A stretch of DNA of 55,847 nt from Nakamurella silvestris (GTDB lineage: Bacteria > Actinomycetota > Actinomycetes > Mycobacteriales > Nakamurellaceae), in the NCBI GenBank assembly GCA_003576535.1, contig QXCQ01000073.1:1-55847 (forward strand), in the 5' to 3' direction. Positions 27,041-35,812 of this stretch are shown one piece after another (the stretch's first letter is position 1; each line of letters begins with the position of its first letter). Under the pieces are notes generated by a model. It worked only from the letters and a program-made list of their open reading frames with translations, was not told the DNA's origin and did no database searches. Position numbers and translations under genes: made by a program.

Positions 27041-28156
27041 ATGCGCATCGGCGTACCCACAGAGATCAAGAACCACGAGTACCGCGTTGCCATGACCCCC
27101 GCCGGTGTCCACCACCTCGTCGAACGCGGACATGACGTCCTGATCCAGCAGGGTGCGGGCACCGGTTCCCGGATCACCGACGAGGACTTCGCCGCCGCCG
27201 GGGCGAAGATCGTCGGCACGGCCGAGCAGGTCTGGACCGAGGCGGAGCTGCTGGTCAAGGTCAAGGAGCCGGTCAGCGCGGAGTACGGCTACCTGCGCGA
27301 GGACCTGACCTTGTTCACCTACCTGCACCTGGCGGCCGACCGACCCTTGACGGATCGACTGCTGGCCTCCGGGACCACGTCCCTGGCCTACGAGACCGTC
27401 CAGCTGCCGGACCGCTCCCTGCCGCTGCTTGCTCCGATGAGCGAGATCGCGGGCCGACTCGCCCCTCAGGTGGGCGCCTATCACCTGATGCGCAACGAGG
27501 GCGGCCGCGGTGTGCTGCTCGGCGGTGTGCCCGGGGTCTCCAACGCCAAGGTGGTGGTGCTCGGCGGCGGTGTCGCCGGTATGCACTCTGCCACCATCGC
27601 CGTCGGGATGGGCGCGGAGGTGACGGTCATCGACCTGTCCCTGCCGGCCCTGCGCCGGCTGGACGTCCAGTTCGGCGGCCGGGTCCGGACGCTGACCTCC
27701 AACGCCTACAACATCGCCGAGGCCGTCCTCGAGGCCGACCTGGTGATCGGGTCGGTGCTGATCCCCGGCGCGGCCGCGCCGAAACTGGTCCAGAACGACC
27801 TGGTGGCACGGATGCGTGAGGGCTCGGTACTGGTGGACATCGCCGTGGACCAGGGTGGTTGCTTCGCCGACAGCCGTCCCACCACCCATGACGAACCCAC
27901 CTTCACGGTGCACGGGTCGGTCTTCTACTGCGTGGCCAACATGCCGGGGGCGGTCCCGCGCACCTCCACCTTCGCGCTGACCAACACCACCCTCCCGTAC
28001 GTCACCGCCGTCGCGGACAAGGGCTGGCGGGCCGCGGTCGGAGCCGATGCGGCCCTGGCCGGCGGCCTCACCACCTACGCGGGCACCCTCACCAACGCGC
28101 CCGTCGCCCAGGCCCACGGGCTGGAGAGCATCACCCCGCTGCAGGCGATCGGCTGA
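27041..28156 (+). CDS. ald: Alanine dehydrogenase
   Basis: A 371-residue NAD enzyme interconverting L-alanine and pyruvate plus ammonia. MRIGVPTEIKNHEYRVAMTP, the substrate lysine in LLVKVKEP, the histidine in YLHLAA, and the NAD fold VVVLGGGVAGMHSA are all present. ATG 27041 follows GGAG; the open frame upstream to 26987 is not needed. Regulation by the divergent aldR product is likely. Confidence 0.96.
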   Translation: MRIGVPTEIKNHEYRVAMTPAGVHHLVERGHDVLIQQGAGTGSRITDEDFAAAGAKIVGTAEQVWTEAELLVKVKEPVSAEYGYLREDLTLFTYLHLAADRPLTDRLLASGTTSLAYETVQLPDRSLPLLAPMSEIAGRLAPQVGAYHLMRNEGGRGVLLGGVPGVSNAKVVVLGGGVAGMHSATIAVGMGAEVTVIDLSLPALRRLDVQFGGRVRTLTSNAYNIAEAVLEADLVIGSVLIPGAAAPKLVQNDLVARMREGSVLVDIAVDQGGCFADSRPTTHDEPTFTVHGSVFYCVANMPGAVPRTSTFALTNTTLPYVTAVADKGWRAAVGADAALAGGLTTYAGTLTNAPVAQAHGLESITPLQAIG

Positions 28157-28185
28157 TCCGCGAGGGGCACCTTTCGTGGCACCGC

Positions 28186-28215
28186 GACCGGACCCCACCG
28201 CGCTCGGGTCCGGTC
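28186..28215 (+). terminator. Terminator hairpin after ald
   Basis: A perfect 10-bp stem (28186-28195 with 28206-28215) with a 10-base loop, 29 bases after the ald stop, without a T-run. Confidence 0.6.
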
Positions 28216-28259
28216 ACGGTGGGCCCGCGGGGCCGTCGGCGGCTGGCATGATCACACCC

Positions 28260-29903
28260 GTGAGTGCAACCCTTGTGACCCGGGAGCTGGGTGCCGGCCA
28301 CGGCGCGAAACAGCTCTTCTCCGGCCTCGACCTGGTCGTGGCCCCCGGCGACGTGATCGGCCTGGTCGGTGTCAACGGGGCAGGCAAGTCCACCCTGCTG
28401 CGGCTCCTCGCCGGGGTCGACGAGCCGGTGGAGGGCTCCGTCGGGCTGTCCCCCGCCGACGCCACCGTGGGCTGGCTGCCGCAGGAGGTGGAACGCCGGG
28501 AGGGTGAATCCGTCCTGGATCATCTCACCCGACGCACCGGGGTCGCCGTTGCCCAGCACCACCTCGACCAGGCGACCGCCGCCCTCACCGACGGCGCACC
28601 CGGGGCCGACGACGCCTACTCCGTGGCCTTCGACCGCTGGCTCGCCCTGGGCGCTGCCGATCTGGAGGAACGGATCGATCAGGTCCTGGCCGAACTCGGC
28701 ATCGACCTGGACACCTCGGTGGCGATGACGGCACTGTCCGGCGGCCAGGCCGCGCGGGTGGGTCTGGCCGCCCTTCTGCTCTCGCGTTTCGACATCCTGC
28801 TCCTGGACGAGCCGACCAACGATCTCGACCTCGACGGGCTGGAGCGGCTGGAGCGATTCGTCACCTCCCAGCGGGCCGGGGTGGTTCTGGTCTCCCATGA
28901 CCGCGAGTTCCTGGCCCGGTGCGTGAACTCCGTCGTCGAACTCGACCTCGCCCAGCAGCGGGTCAAGGTCTACGGCGGCGGGTACGACGCCTACCTCCGC
29001 GAACGCGAGGTGGACCGCCGGCACGCCCGCGAGGCCTACGAGGAGTACGCCGACAAGATCTCCGACCTCACCGACCGCCGCCGCACCCAACAGGACTGGC
29101 TCGACGGCGGCCTGCGCAAACAGGCCAAGAAACGTCCGGACAACGACAAGGTCGGCCGCGGGTTCCGGGTCGAGCAGACCGAGAAACAGGCGTCCAAGGT
29201 CAAACAGACCCAGCGGATGATCGAACGGACCCCCGAGGTCGAGGAGCCCCGCAAGGAATGGGAGCTCCAGTACGAGATCGCCACCGCCCCTCGGTCCAGC
29301 GGCGTGGTGGCGACCCTGCGCGAGGCGACCGTACGGCGGGGGGCGTTCACCCTCGGGCCGGTCTCGCTGCAGGTGAGCGCCGGGGACCGGATCGGGATCA
29401 CCGGGGCCAACGGCAGCGGCAAGACCACCCTGCTCGGGGTGATGCTGGGACGGATCACCCCGGACGAGGGTGACGCCGCCCTCGGCGCCTCGATCGCGAT
29501 CGGCGAGGTGGACCAGGCACGTGGTGTGCTCACCGGGCCGGACAGCCTCGTCGACACCTTCGCCGCCCAGGTCCCCGACTGGCCGATGGCGGAGGTGCGG
29601 ACCCTGTTGGCGAAGTTCGGCCTCAAGGCCGAGCACGTGCTGCGGCCCACCGCCTCCCTCTCCCCCGGAGAACGGACCCGGGCCGCCCTGGCCCTGCTCC
29701 AGGCCCGCGGGGTGAACGTGCTGGTCCTGGACGAGCCGACCAACCATCTCGACCTGCCGGCGATCGAGCAGTTGGAACAGGCCCTGGCCTCCTACACCGG
29801 GACCCTCTTGCTCGTCAGCCATGACCGGCGCATGCTCGAGACCGTGGAGCTCAATCGCCGGTGGCAGGTGCAGGCAGGTCACGTCACCGAACTGGGAAGC
29901 TGA
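28260..29903 (+). CDS. ABC-F family ATP-binding protein
   Basis: A 547-residue soluble protein with two ATP-binding cassettes and no membrane part, a family acting on ribosomes (translation rescue or antibiotic protection). Cassette 1 has GVNGAGKST, LSGGQAARVG and LLLDEPTNDLD. Cassette 2 has GANGSGKTT, LSPGERTRAA and VLDEPTNHLD. The charged inter-cassette linker (about 225-310) is present. GTG 28260 is preferred because it gives SATLVTRELGAGHG, the usual start of this subgroup; ATG 28248 is the alternative. Whether it confers resistance cannot be told. Confidence 0.88.
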   Translation: MSATLVTRELGAGHGAKQLFSGLDLVVAPGDVIGLVGVNGAGKSTLLRLLAGVDEPVEGSVGLSPADATVGWLPQEVERREGESVLDHLTRRTGVAVAQHHLDQATAALTDGAPGADDAYSVAFDRWLALGAADLEERIDQVLAELGIDLDTSVAMTALSGGQAARVGLAALLLSRFDILLLDEPTNDLDLDGLERLERFVTSQRAGVVLVSHDREFLARCVNSVVELDLAQQRVKVYGGGYDAYLREREVDRRHAREAYEEYADKISDLTDRRRTQQDWLDGGLRKQAKKRPDNDKVGRGFRVEQTEKQASKVKQTQRMIERTPEVEEPRKEWELQYEIATAPRSSGVVATLREATVRRGAFTLGPVSLQVSAGDRIGITGANGSGKTTLLGVMLGRITPDEGDAALGASIAIGEVDQARGVLTGPDSLVDTFAAQVPDWPMAEVRTLLAKFGLKAEHVLRPTASLSPGERTRAALALLQARGVNVLVLDEPTNHLDLPAIEQLEQALASYTGTLLLVSHDRRMLETVELNRRWQVQAGHVTELGS

Positions 29904-29908
29904 GCGTC

Positions 29909-30886
29909 ATGGGCACCACCGTCGCACGCAGGGCCGGGTTCGGGGTCGCGCTGGCCGCTCTCACCTCACTCGTTCTGGCGTGCAGCAGTTCCGATGTCCC
30001 GGGACCGACTGTTCCTGGTGCCCCGACGTTTGTGAGTTCGTCTGCCGGTTCGAGCTCGGGCTCTGCTCCGTCGACAGTCCCGAAAGTCCCGACAGTCCCG
30101 ACAACATCGGGCGCAGCGGTACCCGCGACGGCAGCGGACATCTCGGCCGAGCTGAACCAGAGCCGGGTGGGCATCGGGGCCCGGAAGATGAACGTCGTCA
30201 TCACCAACTCCTCCACCGCCGACCTCGACATCCTGACCGCCGATCTGACCTCGGGGTACCTGCAGAAGGCGGTCGAGCCCTACCGTGACGGCACCGTGCG
30301 CGCCGGTGCGGCTCTGGCCCTGGCCTTCACCCTGCCGGCTGCGATCTGCACCCCGGGGGCGACAGCGGACCCGTCGGTGACGATCAGGTACCGGAGCGCC
30401 GGTGTCGAGGGAACGATGACGGTGGTACCGGTGGACACCTACGGCGCCTTGGAGGATGTACATCGGACCGATTGCGCCGTGGACGAGATCGCCTCTCTGG
30501 CAACACTGTCCTTCGCCGACGAACTGAAGGTCGTGGATCGTGACGGCACCTCGACCGCCCTCCTGTCACTCACCCTCACCCCGAAGGCAACCGACCGGAC
30601 CCTCGTGGTCACCGAACTCGAACGGACCACCCTGCTGGTACCCGCCGGGACCGCGACCTGGAAACCCCAGGGGCTGAACAACTCCCACGGCAAGCCCGTC
30701 ACCGTCGATCTCGAGGTCATCCCGGCCCGCTGCGATCCGCACGCGGTGGCCGAGGACAAGCGGGGCACCTTCCTCGGCACCCACGTCACCGTGGACGGCC
30801 AGGAGCTGCCGGTGGTGTTCACCGAGATACCGCAGCACACCAAAGGTCTGATCTACCAGTACGTGTCCGACTACTGCGGCTGGTGA
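29909..30886 (+). CDS. Hypothetical lipoprotein
   Basis: A 325-residue exported protein. The signal peptide ends SLVLACSSS, an intact lipobox. A Ser/Pro/Thr linker containing a 9-bp repeat (GTCCCGACA type, three copies) follows. The rest is mostly beta-strand-like and ends in YCGW; paired Cys residues (for example CTPG, DCAVDE, RCDP, YCGW) may form disulfides. No family is recognised. ATG 29909 begins 5 bases after the ABC-F stop, suggesting one operon. Its end overlaps the end of the convergent PaaX-type gene by 16 bases. Confidence 0.75.
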   Translation: MGTTVARRAGFGVALAALTSLVLACSSSDVPGPTVPGAPTFVSSSAGSSSGSAPSTVPKVPTVPTTSGAAVPATAADISAELNQSRVGIGARKMNVVITNSSTADLDILTADLTSGYLQKAVEPYRDGTVRAGAALALAFTLPAAICTPGATADPSVTIRYRSAGVEGTMTVVPVDTYGALEDVHRTDCAVDEIASLATLSFADELKVVDRDGTSTALLSLTLTPKATDRTLVVTELERTTLLVPAGTATWKPQGLNNSHGKPVTVDLEVIPARCDPHAVAEDKRGTFLGTHVTVDGQELPVVFTEIPQHTKGLIYQYVSDYCGW

Positions 30887-31707
30887 GCCACCGTCGCCTC
30901 CACGAACTCCCGACCCAGGACGTACCAGCGTCGGTGCAGGGTGTCGAACACCTCCCAGGCTTCCCGGCCCGGCCAGTCGGTCGGCAGCACACGCGCCGGC
31001 AGTCCCGGGTCCAGCCGCGGGAAGAGCCGCCAGCCGTCGACCAGCGGCAGGTACCGGCCGAAGGCCTCCGCCGGTCCGAGCGGATCGGCCGAGGCGGCCC
31101 GGGACCGCCAGACCCGCAGGAACTCCTGGTAGGACACTGCGAGTTCGGCCAGGTCCCACCAGGAGGCGACGTCTACCTCACCCAGATGGTGGCCGGTGAA
31201 CCAGGTGACGTACTGGCCGAGGTCGGCCTCGGCGAGCATCTCGCGGGCCAGATCGGCCAGCGATCCCGGTGCGACCCACACCCCGGAGCTGACGGTGCCG
31301 AAACCCAACCAACCGAGTTGGGCGCGGAGACGGTGCCGCTGCGCCCTGGCGTTCTCCGGGACCGAGAACACTGCGAGGACCCACCCGGCGTCCGGATCCG
31401 CCTCACCGCGGCGGAAGATCCGCCGGTCCCCGCGTTCCAGATCCTTCAGGCCGTCGGCGGTCAGCCGGTACCCGGCGACCGTGCCACGCTTCTCCGATTC
31501 CAGGAATCCGCGGGACTTCAGACGTACCAATGCCTGCCGGACCGCGGGCTCCCCGATGTCGGCGGCAGCGAGCAGGGTGATCAGGTCACCCACGGAGATC
31601 CAGCCCCCGATCTCGCGGAGGTAGGAGCCGGCGAAGGAGACGATGAGGGAGCCCGGTGTCCTGGCCCGCTCCGGTCCGCCGTCACCCGCCGGGCCGGAAC
31701 CGTTCAA
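30871..31707 (-). CDS. PaaX-family transcriptional regulator
   Basis: A 278-residue regulator. A winged-helix N-terminus (about residues 20-75: SFAGSYLREIGGWISVGDLITLLAAADIGEPAVRQALVRLKSRGFL) is followed by the PaaX-type central region (DAGWVLAVFSVPENARAQRHRLRAQLGWLGFGTVSSGVWVAP) and C-terminal region (HRRWYVLGREFVE). PaaX represses phenylacetate genes elsewhere; here it is the last gene after kynA and kynU. The start is taken as TTG 31707, overlapping the kynU stop (TTGA), since no ATG or GTG precedes the winged helix in frame. Control of kynurenine genes is inferred from position. Confidence 0.8.
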   Translation of the reverse strand: MNGSGPAGDGGPERARTPGSLIVSFAGSYLREIGGWISVGDLITLLAAADIGEPAVRQALVRLKSRGFLESEKRGTVAGYRLTADGLKDLERGDRRIFRRGEADPDAGWVLAVFSVPENARAQRHRLRAQLGWLGFGTVSSGVWVAPGSLADLAREMLAEADLGQYVTWFTGHHLGEVDVASWWDLAELAVSYQEFLRVWRSRAASADPLGPAEAFGRYLPLVDGWRLFPRLDPGLPARVLPTDWPGREAWEVFDTLHRRWYVLGREFVEATVAHQPQ

Positions 31708-32918
31708 CGGGCCAGTTCCCGCATCAGGTCGAGGCCGTCCCAGACCTCGGTGAAACTTGTCGGCAACGGTGACAGCCCGATCCGGATCGCGTCGGGGGTT
31801 CGGAAATCCGGGATCACCCCGGCCTGGGTGAGTTCGGCGCAGAGCTCGCGGGCGTCGGAGCGGACCAGACTGACATGGCCGCCCCGTCGGGCACTGTCGC
31901 GTGGGGAACCGAGGGTGAAACCGAGGGGTGCCAGCCAGTCGTCGGCCAGTGCGATCGTCATCTCCCCCAGCGCCTGCGCCTTGCCGCGGATCGCGCCGAT
32001 CCCGGCCTCGGCGATGACAGCCGCACCCTCCCGGACGGCGAGAATGCCCAGCACCGAGGGAGTTCCGGAGATCATCGAGCGGATCCCGGCGGCCGGCACG
32101 TACCCCTGCTCCATCTCGAAGGAGTCCTGGCGGCCGAGCCACCCCCAGATGGGCTGGTCCAGCCGGTCCAGGTGTGCGGTGTTGACGTAGGCGAAGGCGG
32201 GCGCGCCCGGGCCGGCCCCCACGAACTTGTACGTGCAGCCGACGGCGAAGTCCACCTGCCACCGGTCCAGTTCGATCTCGCAGGATCCGACGCTGTGGCA
32301 CAGGTCCCAGACCACCAACGCCCCGGCCCGGTGGGCGGCCGAGGTGATCGCCTCGGCATCGGCGAGATAGCCACTGCGGTAGGCGATATGGCTCATGGTG
32401 ACGACGGCCACCTGGTCGTCGAGGACTCCCTCGACGTCGGCGACCGTGATCCCCGTGTCCTCGGAACCGGTGAGCCAGACGATCTCCAGTCCCAGGTCCT
32501 TGGCCAGCGATTCCACGACGTACCGGTTGGTGGGGAAATTGTCGCGGTCGATGACGATCTTGCGGCGACCGGGCCGCAGGTTGATCGCGGCCCGGACCGC
32601 CTTGTAGAAGTTCACCGTGGTCGAGTCGGCGATGACCGTCTGCCCCGCAGCGGCGCCGAGGGCGGCGGCGGCCAACTCGTCACCGACCACCTGAGGCAGT
32701 TCCATCCAGCCCTCGGACCACCCCCGGATCAGCCGGCCGGCCCACTGATCGGCGGCGAAGGAGGCCCAGACCTTTCCGATGGACTGCAGCGGGCGGCCGA
32801 GGGAGTTCCCGTCGAGGTAGGCGATCACGTCCTCGGAGGGGCGGACGAACCGGTGCCGGAAGGCCGCCAGCGGATCGCCGGCATCGAGGGAGACGGCGTC
32901 TTCACGGGTCAAGGTCAT
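31704..32918 (-). CDS. kynU: Kynureninase
   Basis: A 404-residue PLP enzyme cleaving kynurenine to anthranilate and alanine. LDGNSLGRP near the N-terminus, the PLP-contact Asp in WDLCHSVG (D205) and the Schiff-base lysine in CTYKFVGAGPGAPAF (K231) are present. ATG 32918 has GGAG upstream. It lies 102 bases downstream of kynA and is overlapped by the PaaX-type gene. No kynurenine formamidase gene is in the cluster, so that step must be encoded elsewhere. Confidence 0.93.
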   Translation of the reverse strand: MTLTREDAVSLDAGDPLAAFRHRFVRPSEDVIAYLDGNSLGRPLQSIGKVWASFAADQWAGRLIRGWSEGWMELPQVVGDELAAAALGAAAGQTVIADSTTVNFYKAVRAAINLRPGRRKIVIDRDNFPTNRYVVESLAKDLGLEIVWLTGSEDTGITVADVEGVLDDQVAVVTMSHIAYRSGYLADAEAITSAAHRAGALVVWDLCHSVGSCEIELDRWQVDFAVGCTYKFVGAGPGAPAFAYVNTAHLDRLDQPIWGWLGRQDSFEMEQGYVPAAGIRSMISGTPSVLGILAVREGAAVIAEAGIGAIRGKAQALGEMTIALADDWLAPLGFTLGSPRDSARRGGHVSLVRSDARELCAELTQAGVIPDFRTPDAIRIGLSPLPTSFTEVWDGLDLMRELAR

Positions 32919-33020
32919 GGGGTTCTCCGGTGTCGATGGGGTGGGGGCCACAGGTCTGGTCCGGGCCTGAGAGTCGGGTGTGAACATGCTGCCGGACCAC
33001 GGTTCCGGCCGTCGGCGACC

Positions 33021-33905
33021 TCAGATGCGGGTGCGGACCGCGTACAGCTCGGGAAAGAAGGTCAACGACAGGGCGCGCTGCAGGAACGAGACCCCGGAGG
33101 ATCCCCCCGTTCCCGTTTTGAACCCGATGATCCGCTCGACGGTCTTCAGGTGGCGGAACCGCCAGGTCTGGAACGTGTCCTCGATGTCGACGAGTTCCTC
33201 GCAGGCCTCGTAGACATCCCATTGCTGATCGCTGTGGCGGTACACGTCGGTGAAGACCTCGACCAGTCCCTCGTTCAGGGTGTGCGGAACGGACCAGTCG
33301 CGCTCGATCTGGTCCGTCGGGATCGGGTATCCGCGCCGGGCCAGGAACATCAGGAACACCTCATACAGACTGGGGGCCTCGAGGGCCTCCCTCAGTTCTG
33401 CCTGGAGGGCTTCGTCATGGGCGAAAACAGCCACCATGGCGGGATTCTTGTTGCCCAGCAGGAACTCCAGCAGCCGGTACTGCTGGGACTGGAACCCCGA
33501 GGATTTGCCGAGGTCGCCGCGGAACTGGGCGTACTCGGTCGGGGTCAGGGTTGCGAGCACGGACCACTGATCGGTCATCTGGCGCTGGATGTGCTTGACC
33601 CGGGCGAGCCGTTTGAGGGCGGGCCCGAGCTGATCGGCGGCGATCAGCCGGATGGCCGACCGGAGTTCGTGGATCACCAGCTTCATCCACAGCTCGGTGG
33701 TCTGGTGCTGGATGATGAACAGCATCTCGTCGTGGTGCTCGGAGACCGGCCGCTGGGCGCTGAGCAACTCGTCCAGGCAGAGGTAGCTGCCGTAGTTCAG
33801 GCCGGCGAGATCACGTTCGATCCCGGGTTCGATCTCACGAATGTTGCCGGTGACGGTGTTGGCCGCTGCACCAGCGCTGCGTCGGGTTCCTTCGGAGGAG
33901 GTCAC
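33021..33905 (-). CDS. kynA: Tryptophan 2,3-dioxygenase
   Basis: A 294-residue haem enzyme opening the indole ring of tryptophan to give N-formylkynurenine. The family landmarks [32 protein letters not shown] (distal His region), [13 protein letters not shown] and the end [16 protein letters not shown] are intact. The GTG at 33905 lies 6 bases after a TAGTCT -10 hexamer with TTGACG 18 bases further up, so the mRNA is probably leaderless. Confidence 0.95.
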   Translation of the reverse strand: MTSSEGTRRSAGAAANTVTGNIREIEPGIERDLAGLNYGSYLCLDELLSAQRPVSEHHDEMLFIIQHQTTELWMKLVIHELRSAIRLIAADQLGPALKRLARVKHIQRQMTDQWSVLATLTPTEYAQFRGDLGKSSGFQSQQYRLLEFLLGNKNPAMVAVFAHDEALQAELREALEAPSLYEVFLMFLARRGYPIPTDQIERDWSVPHTLNEGLVEVFTDVYRHSDQQWDVYEACEELVDIEDTFQTWRFRHLKTVERIIGFKTGTGGSSGVSFLQRALSLTFFPELYAVRTRI

Positions 33906-33911
33906 CCACGC

Positions 33912-33941
33912 AGACTATTGCGCCCTAGTTGCGATCGTCAA
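33912..33941 (-). promoter_or_regulatory. Promoter of the kynA-kynU-paaX-like operon
   Basis: TTGACG (33936-33941), an 18-base spacer and TAGTCT (33912-33917) on the minus strand, 6 bases before the kynA GTG. Most of it lies inside the 3' end of the upstream small membrane gene. Confidence 0.65.
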
Positions 33942-34170
33942 GATCCCGCAACGAATTGTCGGCCGAGGCGGCGTCCGCCGCGGCCCGCTCCTCGCGTCGG
34001 CGCTCGGCACGGTGTTCGTACATCCGCGAGATCGGTCCCAGCATGCACACGAAGATCAGCGCCAGCGCGCCGAGAACGAACAGGATCAAGGTGCCGAAGT
34101 TGAACTCCACACCCTCGTCCGCAGCGGCAGCCGCCACCAGCGTCACCGCCGCCACACCCGATGCCATCAT
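33925..34170 (-). CDS. Small membrane protein (81 aa)
   Basis: Unrecognised family. An Ala/Val-rich first helix (residues 5-20) and a second strong hydrophobic helix (about 28-48, FGTLILFVLGALALIFVCML) are followed by a highly charged tail (MYEHRAERRREERAAADAA) ending in DLDDRN. It could be an exported or two-pass membrane protein. ATG 34170 is set by GGAAGG; GTG 34179 is possible. It is divergent from the marR gene with palindromes in between, so the MarR protein may control it. Confidence 0.6.
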   Translation of the reverse strand: MMASGVAAVTLVAAAAADEGVEFNFGTLILFVLGALALIFVCMLGPISRMYEHRAERRREERAAADAASADNSLRDLDDRN

Positions 34171-34205
34171 CTGCTCCACCTTCCGAGGACCTATCTACAA
34201 CATAC

Positions 34206-34233
34206 ACCAATGATTGGTGCACAAACCATTGGT
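34206..34233. promoter_or_regulatory. Double palindromic operator, MarR-type
   Basis: ACCAATGATTGGT (34206-34218) and ACCATTGGT (34225-34233) are inverted repeats with centres about 17 bases apart, in the divergent region between the small membrane gene and marR. MarR dimers bind such sites; self-control and control of the divergent gene are likely. Confidence 0.55.
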
Positions 34234-34312
34234 ACAGTGACAGATACTGATCACAGACGGCGAGCATCCACCGGCGGCCGCCGGGCCTCACGTCGGACGA
34301 AGGACGGACCGT

Positions 34313-34804
34313 ATGGACCTCATGCCTGCCCCGGATTCACCGAGCGCCGCACCGCACGGAACCACGCTGCCCGCAGAGGATCCGCTCGCCCTGGAGGCCC
34401 AGGTCTGTTTCGCCCTGGTGGTGGCCGCCCGCAGCGTGCTCGGGATCTACCGCCCCATCCTCGAGCCAATGGGGCTGACCCATCCGCAGTACCTGGTGAT
34501 GCTGGCGTTGTGGCAGCAGGCCCCGCTGTCCGTGAAGGATCTGAGCAGTCTGTTGCAGCTCGACCCCGGAACCCTCTCCCCGTTGCTGAAGCGCCTGGAA
34601 AGCGCGGGACTGGTGACCCGGGAGCGGTCCACCTCGGACGAGCGCCTGCTGTCGGTGAACCTCACCGCCAAGGGTGTGGAACTGCGCAACGAGGCGGCCA
34701 AGATCCCGGCCGAGGTGGTCGCCAAACTCGGGATGCCACTCACCGAGATCAAGCAGGTGCACACGGCCCTGCTCCAGGTCATCGCCGCCGCGGGACAGGC
34801 CTGA
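34313..34804 (+). CDS. MarR-family regulator (OhrR-like)
   Basis: A 163-residue winged-helix repressor. The HTH/wing region reads LTHPQYLVMLALWQQAPLSVKDLSSLLQLDPGTLSPLLKRLESAGLVTRERSTSDERLLSVNLT. A single Cys lies in QVCFALVVAARSVLGIYRPIL, the position used by OhrR to sense organic peroxides; no ohr gene is adjacent, so the signal is uncertain. ATG 34313 has AAGGACGG upstream. Two palindromes upstream are candidate operators. Confidence 0.82.
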   Translation: MDLMPAPDSPSAAPHGTTLPAEDPLALEAQVCFALVVAARSVLGIYRPILEPMGLTHPQYLVMLALWQQAPLSVKDLSSLLQLDPGTLSPLLKRLESAGLVTRERSTSDERLLSVNLTAKGVELRNEAAKIPAEVVAKLGMPLTEIKQVHTALLQVIAAAGQA

Positions 34805-34866
34805 GCCGACCGACCGTGGTCTCCACGGGTAGGTGTTGCATCCCCCCGCCACCTACCCTCGAGGCC

Positions 34867-35508
34867 ATGAGCACCCACCGCTATCAGGTCCCCGCCGGAC
34901 CGGCGGCGGCCGAGATCGAGGTGAAGCGTTCACGATTCATCGCTGCGCTGGAGCCCGTCGCCGATGAGGCGGCGGCTCGGTCGTTCATCGACGGACGGCG
35001 CAAGGCCCACCACGGGGCCCGGCACCACTGCTCGGCCTTCATCCTGGGGGCGGACCGGATGACCGAGCGGTCGAACGACGACGGCGAACCGGCCGGAACC
35101 GCCGGCGCCCCCATGTTGGAAGCCATCCGCGGATCCGGTGTGAGCGACATCGTTGCGGTGGTCACCCGGTACTTCGGCGGGACGTTGCTCGGTGCCGGCG
35201 GTCTCTCGCGGGCCTACGGGGAGTCGATGAGTGCCGCACTGGCAGGGATGAAAACACTCGTCCGCGAGGAGTTCTCGCTTTTCGAGTTGCCGGTCGACCA
35301 TGCGACCGCGGGGCGGGTGGAAGCCGAGCTGCGCCACCGCCGTGTGCTGGTCCGCGGGGTCGCGTACGGCGCCCGCGCGGTGCTGCGCCTGGCCGTCGGT
35401 GCCGAGGAACTGGGCTCCCTGGAACAGATCGTCGCCGCCGTCACCACCGGAGACGGTGAGCTCACCGCCGTCGGTACCGAGTGGGTGACCCTCCCCAGCG
35501 GGAGATGA
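34867..35508 (+). CDS. IMPACT/YigZ family protein (UPF0029)
   Basis: A 213-residue protein. The IMPACT N-terminal domain is clear: EVKRSRFIAALEPV, KAHHGARHHCSAFI, NDDGEPAGTAGAPML and VTRYFGGTLLGAGGLSRAYGES. A ferredoxin-like C-terminal domain follows (ELPVDHATAGRVEAEL). Bacterial members are of uncertain role, linked to translation. TACCCT lies 7 bases before the ATG, so the message may be leaderless. Confidence 0.9.
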   Translation: MSTHRYQVPAGPAAAEIEVKRSRFIAALEPVADEAAARSFIDGRRKAHHGARHHCSAFILGADRMTERSNDDGEPAGTAGAPMLEAIRGSGVSDIVAVVTRYFGGTLLGAGGLSRAYGESMSAALAGMKTLVREEFSLFELPVDHATAGRVEAELRHRRVLVRGVAYGARAVLRLAVGAEELGSLEQIVAAVTTGDGELTAVGTEWVTLPSGR

Positions 35509-35597
35509 GCGCCTTCCTCCGGCGGAAGAACGCCGCCATCGAATCCCGCTTCACCGCGCTCCCCGGACGACAGGGCCCATCGTCCTACCCGTCGTGA
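35505..35597 (+). CDS. Possible 30-residue peptide overlapping the IMPACT gene stop
   Basis: ATG 35505 overlaps the preceding TGA by 4 bases (ATGA) and has GGGAG just upstream. The frame gives a basic peptide (MSAFLRRKNAAIESRF...). Coupled translation is plausible but the frame is too short to judge. The rest of the gap to 35813 shows no gene. Confidence 0.25.
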   Translation: MSAFLRRKNAAIESRFTALPGRQGPSSYPS

Positions 35598-35812
35598 TCC
35601 CCGCCGCCGATCGGTGACACCAGGTGACTCGGGCGCAGCGCCACCCCAGGTTGATGTACCACCACCGGCGCACCACCGCGTAAAGTGTTCCCCTGAGCGC
35701 TCGATGCGAACGGGCGCGCGTACCGCCGACCGGCCGCCCCCACGGGCGTCGGAGGGCAACCCCCCCATCCGGGTGCGACGCACAAGAACAGTTTTCGCAC
35801 AACACATCAGAA

